From assembly GCA_949987705.1 (NCBI GenBank), contig OX465282.1:83998070-84062069 (forward strand): a DNA stretch of 64,000 bases, given 5' to 3'. Position numbers and translations under genes: made by a program. The notes under the pieces are model-generated. The model was not told the origin of the DNA, made no database searches, and saw only the letters and a list, made by a program, of their open reading frames with translations. The DNA is from Thereva unica (Eukaryota; Arthropoda; Insecta; Diptera; Therevidae). Each line of letters opens with the position of its first letter. The first letter of the stretch is position 1. Positions 27,701 to 39,700 of this stretch are shown piece by piece.

Positions 27701-30700
27701 GTTTTGTTTTTTTATATCCTTTTTGTTTTGTTATTAATTTTAGTTCTTACTTTTAACGGTCAATTTGGCAGATGATTCCACTTGTCCAGCGGATGAAGTA
27801 ACACGACATGTAAAGACTCCTGAATCTTCCTCATATGTTGTTCCAATAAGAAGTACTGCACTGTTGCCATCAAATATCATCTAGAGAAGTGATAGAAATA
27901 AATAATGGGGAATTAGTTTTATTTTATTTACTCTTAAAGAAAAATTATCTATGATAAGTTTAAAATATTCACTACAAACTATAAAAACTATTGCATTTAT
28001 CTTGCAAGATAAAGAGGCTGTAATTGCAGTACCTGATGGAGTATTTAAGAGTAATTTTGTCCTCAAATGAACATCGATGAATTTATTTGCAGTTTGAGGA
28101 TATTTTAGAGTAATCTAATAGGTAGATTCCACAGGAAAAGGTAGATGCCACAGAGTTTAAACACTCAAAAATCACAAAAAAACATTAACCTTGATTCGAT
28201 AAATCTAAAATAAAATCGACAAGTGGTTTATTTTCACTCTGAGTCATTGTAAGTATAAAGATCTATTTTCCGGCTATGATAGATAACATCTTTCATCAAA
28301 CGGCAGATTGAAGTGGGCAGTCGTCGAAAGAGTCATTAGGGGTCAGCCATTAATTACGTGAGGCGTTGAGGGCGGAGGGGGTTGAGCCGAATCACACTCA
28401 ATCTCACGTGAGGAGAGTCGTGATGAGCAAGACTTTTCTTACAGTTCTTCCTTTTACTGTACATTTAGCAAGACCAAAGCAAGAACAAGACAAGACAGGA
28501 CAAAATAAGACAAAAAGATCAAGATAGCAAGACTTTTTCCTTATCACTAAATGCCTAAAGTCTTGCAGTGGTGAGAAAAAAGCTTTCGAAAAAGTCTTGC
28601 TAAAGGTCTTACAAAAATTCTTGAAAAAGTCTTGCAGCCTTGTCCTGCTAAATGTGCAAGACAAGACTTTTTGCTCATTACTGGAAAACTTTTGCCACTT
28701 AGTGATGAGCAAAAAGCCTTGCTATCTTGATCTGGCAGCCTTGACTTGTCCTTATCCTGTCTTGTCGTGGTCTTGTTTGGTCATGCTAAATGTGCAAGAC
28801 TAGTCTTGCTCATCACTAGGGGAGAGGGGGCGGTGGTTTCAGCAAATATCACGTAATTATTTTTTTTTAAAGAATTTTACACTGTTTCTTTAAAAAAAAA
28901 ACGAGGAACGAAAAAACTAAGTTAAATTAAATAAACATGTTTCTCCACTAAAGACTCCCATTCACTTACAGCACGCCGGCCGGCACGACTAAGCTTGACT
29001 CAGTCTAACTGAAGGATGATACTTTAGGTATCCAACTGACAGGCTCTGACAGGTGAAGTCATGATTCCCTACAGACACACAGGCGAAAATAATAGCTTAG
29101 CATGGCAGGTTATTAATTTAAGTGCAAATGACCTCAACGAAAACTTCCAGGCGGCTCTATACTCACGCCGTGAACACCGCTTCCATCACAATTTCACACG
29201 AGTGTGGGTGGTTTTCGCGCCTTGCTTTCTGTTCCGATTGGATACGCCGCGGCGTGAATGCTTGCCGTAAATTCACGACTTGAAAGGGAATAGAACTTCA
29301 GATCTTCAGGCACGAACTGACGATAAATGCGATTTTTGTCAGCTTCCTTGGGATGCACGCTCCATGCAGTTGGCGACCTGTGTGTACGCGGTTATGTGAA
29401 CTCCAGAAAGTAGCTCCTCGATTGTTCAGCCTTCACTGGCAGCCAAACGCGCGACTCGGCGAATACTGCCGAGTACAAGTCAAGTAATAATGACCCGCGA
29501 AAAGGCCCTTAGAATATAGAACTACAAGATGGCACAAGCCGAATTTTAGTGTATTGAGATGCTTGTTGAGTCAATGCTCACGTTTTGGTAGTTTTGTGTC
29601 CACTACAAGCGGAAAAAGCAAAGGAATTAAATTGATGACAAGACAAGAGCCACAGTAGTTAGTAGAACATTGCTATTTGTGAAATGATATAACCTCAATG
29701 ATTTTTCTGCCCTAAGTTGGCGCCAATGCGTCAGGGCCAGCGCTTGCGTTTTTTTGCACCCGGTGCACTAGTCAGATTGCGCCCCATAAGCTGTTCATTT
29801 GTGAACGCAGTAAAGAACAATGGAAAAAGACACTCGCTGGATGGGAGAAATAATTTTCCAAAGTTTGCAAAAAATTTATGATTGCACCCTAATACGTATA
29901 ACATAAGAAAAAGGTTACTTACGAAGTTTCACATGGATCAACATCCAACCTACAAAAATCTGCTGAAAACGTTGTTTGTGAAGAAGTGAATAGGAGAGAA
30001 CAATGGGGCAGATTTTTTGAATTCTTTCACTGAATCAACTTTTGACAGCTATGTGGTTGTTGTAGTTATTTGCCTTCCTTTTGCTTGGAAACGAAAAGAA
30101 AAGGTGTGGCAGAAGGGAGAATTAAGACAAGGAAAGAAATAAATGAAAATTGACAACGCGACAGATGCTGCTTGATTACGATGTTATATTGTTATATTGA
30201 TAGGCAGAAAAATTAGAAAGATATCGGACCATTATGAAAACCTGCATCGTTCATGCGATGGTACTTCTTCTTTGACGGCTCTGCAACCGGGATCCAATAT
30301 TGGCCTCTCGCAACTGCGAGAATAATGAATTTTTCTTCGACTCCTAATCTACATATGTATATAAAGTAACATTTCGTTAGGTACTTTTCGAAAATGTCAA
30401 TGACTGGTTTTTGATTTGAATCAAGTGTTCTAGCAAAATTTTGACGATTGCGTCAAGTGTTCGGAAACACTCCGATAAGTCAACAATTTGATTATAAACT
30501 GTGCAACAAAGCAGTCTCTTCAAAGCAACTGCAAATGATTTCGACAAATAAATTGTCATGGCAATCTTTTGATCGTCGCAAGAATTTCAAATTTTGCAAA
30601 TCTTTGACTTTTTCGAAAAGTGCCTTATACTCTGCCCATTGAGTGATGCATTACAGAAATACCATCAAAAAATAGAGGCGAATGATTTTCTGATATAGGC

Positions 30701-33700
30701 TTTCTTATAGGCAAGGTCAGCAAAGACCAAGGACGGAACACAATTGGCACTGAAAATCACCGCTACACCGGTGAAAAACCATTATGTAAATATAGGGAAG
30801 TGTGATTTCTTTAGATTTATCTCGTCCGTCATATTCAGGTACCAGATCATATCGGCTATTTGAAATTTCGGAATCCCTTCCAAGGATCTTTAAAACTCAA
30901 AAATGGAATGGACAATGTTAGTTTATTAGACTGACATTTCAAGAATAAGATGATTTGAAATAAATAACGCGTTTTAGGTTAAGTTGAAATGGCTGCTCCC
31001 ACTAGGAAGTCTACTTAGGCACGGCATTGGGCCCATTGTGGTGACATTCTAGTGCTGGGACAAAGTTCAGGCCATTTCAAGCCATTTTGAGCTTTTGATA
31101 AAGCGACAGAGGTTAGGAACACCAATATTTTTCAGCTCAATCCATCAAGGAAGGGTGAGCCAAGGAAGGTCCATCTTTTCCTTGCGAGGGCGGGACATGT
31201 ACAGAGAATGAAAATAGTTTCTTCCTCTTCTTCATTACCACAACTTCTGCATAAGTCGGCATCATTCTGCATAATCTTTCGGTGTGCTTGCCAAACGGAC
31301 AGTGACCGGGCAGCACCTTTACTAAATGGCTTATCTCCTTTTTGTTCAACTGAACAAGAGATTTTGAACGCTTTGTGTCCTTAGTTGGCCACATTGCATG
31401 AAGAGTGCGGCACACCGTTGTTGTGGTCCATCTCAGCCCGAGGTAAGCGGATTTTCCTTACAGCTAGGTTGTAGGTGGCTAAGGGCATTCCCATTCGGGT
31501 TAAATGGGGGTGTCCGTTCCACTTTGGTTCCCTGTCTAGCAAGCTCATCTGCCCGAGTCCCACTGTGTCCAGGAACCCAACACAGTGTTATATCAAATTG
31601 AATGGCAGTCTCACACAGAGACCTGCAGCAGTTCAGAACATTCGTGGATGTTGTGACGACAGAATTAAAAGCCTTGAGGGCCGCCTGGCTATCCGATAGA
31701 ATACATATATTCTTATGAGATACATTATTTATCTTCAGCCATTCCAGAGCCTCCCAGATCGCAGTGACTTACGCTTGGAAACTATCTAGCGCGTTTTGAG
31801 CCATCTAGCGCGTTTTAGATAGTAGTACTTTAAAGATCTGAAGAGAATAAACAGTTTCCAAGAAAGTTTGCTTGGGATCATACCAAAAAATATTTTCTGG
31901 TAACTTCACACCAGGAGTTGCAGAGATGAAATAATAGGTTCACCGAACTTATATCAATGTAAATATAAAAGCCATATTGATATATTCTATACCTATTTTT
32001 TATGTGATTAAGCTAAGATCAGAGGTCATTATTCGTACTATCAATCAACTGGATACTAGTATACAATAACCTAAAAGGGACTAGCCTACATTTTTTTGTT
32101 GTATTCAATTAACAAATTATTCAATAAATAAAGAGAAAGTATACGATACAACTACTGGCCTTGATCTGATAATACTATTTATAACTTACGATCACCTGTG
32201 ATTGATCGCGATCAACGAATTTACAAATGAAAACAAATTTGAATCTTTGTTAAACACATAAATAAATTGGCAGATATTCTTGTTCGTTGTTGGCAGTGCA
32301 AATAGTTTCAAATTTAAATTTTAAAAATTATAAAAATGATTCCACCTATAATATGTCATAAGTGTATACATATTGGCTATAATCCAACTTAAAATAGTTT
32401 AACTATTTGTAAATTTAATCTTAATCACTTTTTAATTTGAATTTTAAAGCTTATCATCTAGGCATGCTATGAGACATTAAACACCATTGCCAAGGTTGAA
32501 CGCATTTAATATAAGTTTTATTTAGTTGATTTTAATGAAATTGTATCTTAACTTCAAGAATAGCAGAACTATGCCAAATAAATGAACGGTTGAATAGTTG
32601 TTCTTCATTATAGTTACTTAGGAGATTCCATTTTATATTTTAAGATGTAACTGTATTAAATTAGGTAATTAAAATTATTTCGGGATTTTAGCGTGTCATT
32701 TAAGCTTGGCCTTGAATCAACATAGGCAAAATTTTTTGATAATGATTCAGAAAGTTCAGAAAAAAATCATGGGGTTTTCACGATCGATGGCGTGAATTGA
32801 AAATAAGCTATGAAGTACTCATCGTAACGACACCACTAAACCCTCGGAAGGTAACAGTTCGGGGAAAAGTTGCGGTATATTTTGTAATACTATTACGACA
32901 GGTTTGTGATCAAAATTTTGAATGGCGAAGACACTTGATCAAAATTTGCTGTAGGTACGGAAATGTTTCGTTCCCTTCCGAAAATGTCTTGCCTAAGAGC
33001 CGATAGCACTACAACAATCATCTCATGATAACATCTTTAATAATAAATAAGATACTTTTGTTTGCTTCATCTAAAAGTGAATGAAAGTGGAATTTCGAAA
33101 ATGAAACCGTCCTTCGACGCTACCAAGGAACACTCGTGTCAAAGAAGGCAAGGATTTGGTGCTAAGCAGGCAAGGATTTGGACCGATACAATTGATTTTG
33201 AAAGACTATTTTGGTGTCAGAAGCGTCGTTTGTCGTCAATTTTTTCGAAAAATAACGACTTCTGACTTCCGATTCGACTTATATCATTCGATAACCGCCC
33301 CATTCGCTTGATTTACCTCCGCTTAACTTCTGAATGCTCTCGAAACTAAAAAGCACTCCCAGGACCTCGATTCTCGATTAAAGAAGCTGATTAAAGAAAG
33401 CCCTTCCGGAAAGCGGTTTCAATAACTTTTTCGAAGACTGGAAAAATCGTTGGCATAACTGTACTCTATTTGGAGGAGATTACTCTAAAAAGGATGAGAC
33501 AAATTTGGAAGAATTGTAAGTGGTTTGTGTCTTATTATTTTTTCATCAAAATGTTATATCGAAAAGAAGAAGGATTTTAATAGAGACACTAGAAGAAGAT
33601 AAGGATGAAAAGCTCAACGAACTTAGATGAGAAGAACGAGCAATGAAGAAGGTTACGAAGAACGATTTTTTTCGCCGCGTCGCGTTTTTGTCGATTGATA

Positions 33701-36700
33701 TTTAGGCGAAGAAACCTCGATGTGGTTTAAGTTATTAGGATGGCATATATTTGTCGTACTGTTAAAAAATATCAGAGTTATATTTTGAAGAAGATTGTGA
33801 AATCAAAAAGTACAAGTTTATTCATGAAAGAAAATTGAGTTTTCAATAGTATTCACCTTTAACCCTTAAAACACTAGGTACTACAAATTCTGTCCCAAGT
33901 TTGAAAGTTTGTAGCTCGAACTGAAGGGTAGTTTAAAACTATCGCAGTTCTAATCTTTATTTAGACCATACTAGCACATTTTAATAGCAAAATCATCTAA
34001 AGGGGTATTTTGAATATTTTCTGCTATAGTGTAGAAATTAGACAAGTAATGAATATATGTGACGAGCGTTAAAAACTGAGAAGGAGGGATAATTAGGCCG
34101 GATTATAGTAAAAAAAACACGGATATGTTGAGGGGGCATTCGAACCTTAGGCTGCTGTCATGATTGTTAGTAAGACTTGTCCGCACAAAGACGATATTGC
34201 AATCATGTTGTACAATTTGAATTTGAGTGTTTGTTACAGTTCCAAGACCATTCATCATGAACTTTCGGCTGGTAGGTATTAATAAATACTTCAATAGGTA
34301 AAGAAGAGTGCTTTGGCTATAGTGTACACATATTTACCAAGCGACCGTTAAAGAGGTAAAAACAATCGCAATTATTTTCGCTTAGGATAATAATTCAAAT
34401 TGGGTACATAACTGTGGAGGAATTTTTTAAAGAAACTTCAGTTGCACAAGAAAATTCAGAGCTTCATTATTTCGCTATATGTATTGCAGTAGATTGAGTG
34501 TCTACTAACTTAATAACACTTTCTTTGTTTTATTTTTATTTTTTTATGTGTAAGTCTAAGCTCAGATTTCACCCTTTGTAGTACTAGTCCGTCGTGTCCT
34601 TCACGTCATGGTCAGATGTCTAGTAGTAAGCTTAGCTCGAAGAATAGAGAAAGGAGAAGACAGGTTAAGGGGAGTCTAGCGGAGATGGCAAACAAATGAA
34701 CTGTTCTACGACTTTTAAATAATTCCAGTGTGCATCAATATAAAAAATTTAAAAAAAATATGGCAAAGTTTACATTAGAAGATGCATACTAATAATTTTA
34801 AATTCACCTAGTATCGTTCTGTCGTTGCAATTCAGCTAAATAGTGCTACTGAGATTCAACTAAAGAATTGCTGAATTTTTCGTACCATTAATGAAAGTTT
34901 CGGTTTAAACCAATAATCCTTGTTTTGACAAACCAAAGTATTTGTACAAATTATATAGCCTCGTTTTAAATTTTAACAAATTATAACCATTTGTTACAGT
35001 TATACTGTTTTTATTACCTACAACAAAGTAATTAATGACCTTTTTGAAGTCGAAACGACCGCCTGTGCCTGTCTAGGTTGTTATCTAAAGTCTGGTGTAC
35101 ATACTTGCCTAATTCGTTTTCATTTTTTATTTCGACAATAAAAATTTGTGAATTTCAGCACAACAAAATGGGATAAAATAAAGAATAACAATGTGTTAAT
35201 TTTTTAAAATTAAAAGAATTTTTCTACTTTCTTAATAGAAAGTTACAAATGAAAATTTTTCGTCTTCTAAAATTAGAATCCTTTATGTTTATAAAGTTTA
35301 TGTGTATTTTATTTATATTTAAAAAGAAAATGAATTTCTAATTTATTGGTAGCGTATCTTTGAAGTTATAAATATTTTCATTAAACTATTCTCGCTCGCA
35401 TTTTTTTTCTAATTTCTCTAGTCGAGCATAGTTTGAATTTTGTCATCAAATTTTATTTTCTTTTAAATTAAGAAAGTGTTGTGTAATAATAAAAGTGTTT
35501 TTTGTTGTTGTTTCCGAATTCTTGTTTATTTACTTGTAGAATGAGAACTGAAAGAATTTAACCCCATTTATCAATAAAAAGAAAGAGTTTTTTATTATCA
35601 TACATAAAATACATTGTTGTCAGTTTATTGAATTATGTTTAACATTTGATTCTGGCTTTTAGTATGAAATTATAAGACAACTGAGTGTCAGACTTGTTTT
35701 CAGTAATCCGATATTGTTGGTTTTTGAAGATTGAAAACAAAATTTTGAAAGAAATTTAACAGATTAGACTTTTGTAGTTGAGGTAAGCATAACATATATG
35801 TATTTATTGTAAGATGCAGGAATTGTTTACTGCCTGGCACGAAAACTTAATTTCATTATTTAATAGAAGTAAATAAAAATCCTAAGTCAAGAATTTAAAG
35901 CAAGATATCCTACCTACAGAGGCGGCGCTTTCATAGGTGCGAATGGTGCATTTGCACCGGGAGCAATTTCAGAAATTAAGATCTAAAAAAATTTAAAACT
36001 TTTAAAAAAACAATTGAAGTGTTCGCATGACAAAATACACAAAAATATTACTTCTTACTTATTCTCATGCAGGAACTTACCCAAAATTCAAACTTAGAGC
36101 TTTTCATAAAATTTTACTCGAGATTATACTCAACAAGTGAAGGAACACACCATTATCTTCGAGAATCAGAAGTAAAAATTCTGGAGAAAAGTCCCCAATT
36201 GAGAGAAACATCTCACATTCATTTAAACTATGCTGGAGCACTTTATGCAAATTATTTCTCCCATCCATCAAGTGTTTGGGTTTAGGGTTTTATTTTGTTG
36301 TCCTTCACTGGGATCAAAACATGAAGATCTAAAAGGGGCGCAATATGGGTTACTGAACCAGACGCAAGCACCAGCCCTGCCTACCTACTAATCATGTCAA
36401 ATTAGCATGATTTAGTGGAGAAGTACCCTCTTTTTTGAAGTAGACCAAATGGCCTATTTTTTTTTTGGAAAGTGTTCGGAAATACTTATTGAATCAAGTG
36501 TTATATGGTCTTAGCCTATGCTAATGTTTTTATCCATTATATATTTAAGAAATAGCTTCTGCTAATGAACAATTAGTGTACCATTAATAAACGAATTAGA
36601 AATCTTTGAAAATATCCAATGAAGGGGACCCAAAATTTATTATACTCAGGCTTTTCGAAGTCGCTGAACACGTAATTTTATATTTTACTTATATCAGCAT

Positions 36701-39700
36701 TTGTGAAATTAAAAGTTCTACTGAACACTGAGATTTTTTATAAGTTTTCTCTAAGTAATAAGGGTTTGTAAAGCGAATGGTCACCTGGGGGCTGGTCGTG
36801 GGCGAAAACATTCTATAATAATCAACATCATAGAAGAGATTCCGGAAGCGGTGGATGAGCAACCTTCTGTGCATATACAGGATAGGCTTATCTGGTCTTT
36901 TCCTAAAGTATTGTCGGGCGGACTCTTGATGAGTTGGGTGTTCTCAATCAAGTCGCCCTTGTCTGGGTCTCGGGTCACCGGGGCTTCAAAGGCTACGAAA
37001 ATGCGAATGCCCTGGCTCTGATATTGCATTCATCGGTCCAGAGCCGGCTATTGGGGCACCGTCCAGCTTGTTGCAAAGGGCAGAACGGACTTTGATGAAA
37101 CATACTGAACGCTGGAGGTCCGTGTCTGGACTAGCCAATTCTAAGCGGCTCCTTCAGTCCCCTAAGACAGCAGAGGAAGTGTTAGGGCGCAGTAGGAATG
37201 ATTTCAAGACACTTGTTGGCTTGATTACCGGACACTGTGCCCTAAATTACCACTTATTGAGTATAGGAAGGGCGGAGGACCCCACATGTAAGTTTTGCCT
37301 GGAGGAGGATGAGTCTACCCTCCACGTTCTCTGTGAGTGCCCGCAATAGCGAGGAGCAGGGTTTCTTTGTTCGAGGAGTCCCTGCTCGAACACTCAAGTT
37401 TAACCGACTTGTTCAAGCGGTCTGGCCTACAAATATGAGGTGCAGGGGCTGTGCAATAGGGCAAATGAATGGCCGCAAGGGAAACAATAGGGCAAATGAA
37501 TGGCCGCAGTACCTTTAGACCCAATACACAAGAAAAAGAAAAAGGGATTGTCAATATGTAAAGGGAACAAATATACTAGAAAATCTGTGTATATAATCCT
37601 GAAATGGGTGAAGACATTCACGAATACGATGTTAAATAAGATTTTGATAGTTACTCTAAATTGCATAAGCGAAACTTAAGAAAAGTAAGTTGAGTTGGAG
37701 TCGAATAGAATATTGATCGAGATTAGTATCGTATTATCTTTTCAGATGAGTCAAAATATATTGAAATATGCACCTCAAGCATTATTACATTAATATTTCC
37801 CCACTAGGCCCATGCGGTAAAATCCCATGCCCATGCGGTAAAATCCCGTATTTGTGAAATTTGTTTTCCTGTATACCGTACGAACTTGTCACTAAGATTC
37901 TAATGCGTGATCAAGTGGCATTTAGTTTTATATTGCGTCGTTCACATGAACCAAATTTTCCCGAATTTCGATCTAGTTTGTACTTCGAAATTGTGCGTCA
38001 AATGTTAATAATTTCTAGTTAAATCTTTTCAAGATGGAAAACGATTTCCGGATTTCAATCGAATAAATAATTCATTAATTAAAGAAAGGATAATTTATGG
38101 TATAATGACAGCTGGGCTACCGTGTGTAAAGCCACATTTACGTTAAATAATCGAATCGTCCCGTGTGAAAACCAGTCTCCAATTCGATAAAATCATATAC
38201 GGGGAAAATTCGAATCGAATAGTCGCCGTCTGAACCTAGCCTAGTTTACAAACAGCTCTGACCTCAAAAGATTAAATTTCATCAAAGAACATTAACTGCT
38301 AAATATTTATAAATTTCCCTTAAAAATTAAATAAATAAATATCAATTTACCTGGAAATCCGGTGTTTCTGGAATGAGTGCACCTTCGCGGAACCACTGAA
38401 CGCTGGTTGCTTTTGTTTTACCAGTAATCGTAGTCTTGAATTGTGCTGGTGATCCTTCCAAAACAGTAACATCTTTCAATGCTGTTATATTTGGTAGAGA
38501 TTCTTGAGTTTCTGGTGCTAAAACCTTCAACGTAGCTTGAGTTTGCGTAGTACCAACTTTGTTCGAAACCACACACTTATAAACTCCCTCATCTTCAGGG
38601 AAAGCTTCTGAAACTCGTAGATTGTAATATTCGCCTTCACGAGACATTTGGAAGTAGCGTGATTGTTTTATAATATTATCACCTCTAAACCATTGTGCTG
38701 TAGGATTTGGTTTACCAATTACGCGGCATTTGAATATGACTGGGGAACCTTCTTGGATAGTTTGATTCTTAAGTGGCTCAACAAGAACTGGAGCCTTTTC
38801 AGTGCCAGGAGCTGTGGGTTTTTCCTTTTGTGGTCTTGTTGGTGATTGTACCATGCATTCACCATCACAACGTGCTTCACCGGCGCTATTTACTGCAACG
38901 CATTCGTATTTACCAACATCGTCCTGGGTTGCTTCAAGTATTAGTAGGGTGTAGTTGTTGTCTTCTTCGAGCATTTTGTGTTTAATGCTTGGAGTAAGCT
39001 TAGTTCCGTTCTTCAACCAGTATACATCGAGTGGTTTACTTCCAGTAATTTTAGCATCGAAACGAGTTAATTGACCGGTTGTTACAGTTGCATTTTGGAT
39101 AGTTTGAATGAAGCTTGGTGGAGAAACACCACCCTTTCCTGGTCTTCGGCGTTCTTCAACAACGAGATTAGCACTACATTTGGCAGTTCCTCCGCGATTT
39201 TCTGCGATAACAGCGAAAACGGCTGAGTCTTCAAGGAACACTTGTCGAATTATCAAAACCGACTTGGTGCCAAAAGTATGAATTTGGAAGTCGCGTGAAT
39301 TTTGAATTTGATGATTTTCTCTAAACCATTTTATAATTGGGTTTGGATCGCCATCAAATTCAACCTCAAACTTGGCTTGTTCATTTTCAAAGGCACGGCA
39401 TGGTTGAATCTTTTTAGTGAAGAATGGTGGCTTAGATGGCTTAACCGATCCTTCAACAACGCGCTCTTGTGTGGTACCTTTATGTTCCATTTCTGTTGTT
39501 TCAGTAGCTGTTATTTTTCTCGTAATCTCAAGATCTCCAACGACTTCTTTTTGGGTTTGCTTTTGTTTTGATACATGAACTTCGCGGCCATGAACAGATG
39601 ATTCAGAAGGATCAATTGGTGGCTTTTGGAATTTAGCAAGTGGTCTGTTAAGTGTGGTGTCTTCTGTCTTATCTCTGTAAAATTTAGTAAGAAACAAAAG

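Larger units (their letters stand above)
14787..27750. other. sls intron, 13 kb
   Basis: This separates the kettin part from the PEVK exon. The side near the PEVK exon (15770-22750) is packed with mobile-element remnants, listed separately. 14787-15770, 18340-19900 and 22750-27750 are AT-rich. They hold simple repeats (a poly-A run about 23669-23691, a TA run about 24940-24957, GCA repeats near 24001), and I see no exon there. The first few hundred bases below 27750 may serve as kettin 3' UTR. Confidence 0.6.
27881..38350. other. sls intron, 10.5 kb, splitting Ig35
   Basis: Contains, from low to high coordinates: a truncated inverted-repeat element (28334-29555) with a nested fold-back element, a partial hAT-like miniature element (29732), a TTA-flanked miniature element (30380), two non-LTR RNase H remnants (31130-31800 minus, 36780-37350 plus), a mariner-like remnant (33270) and a complete hAT-like miniature element (35917). 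31850-33260, 33520-35900 and 37550-38350 show nothing I can name. Confidence 0.6.
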
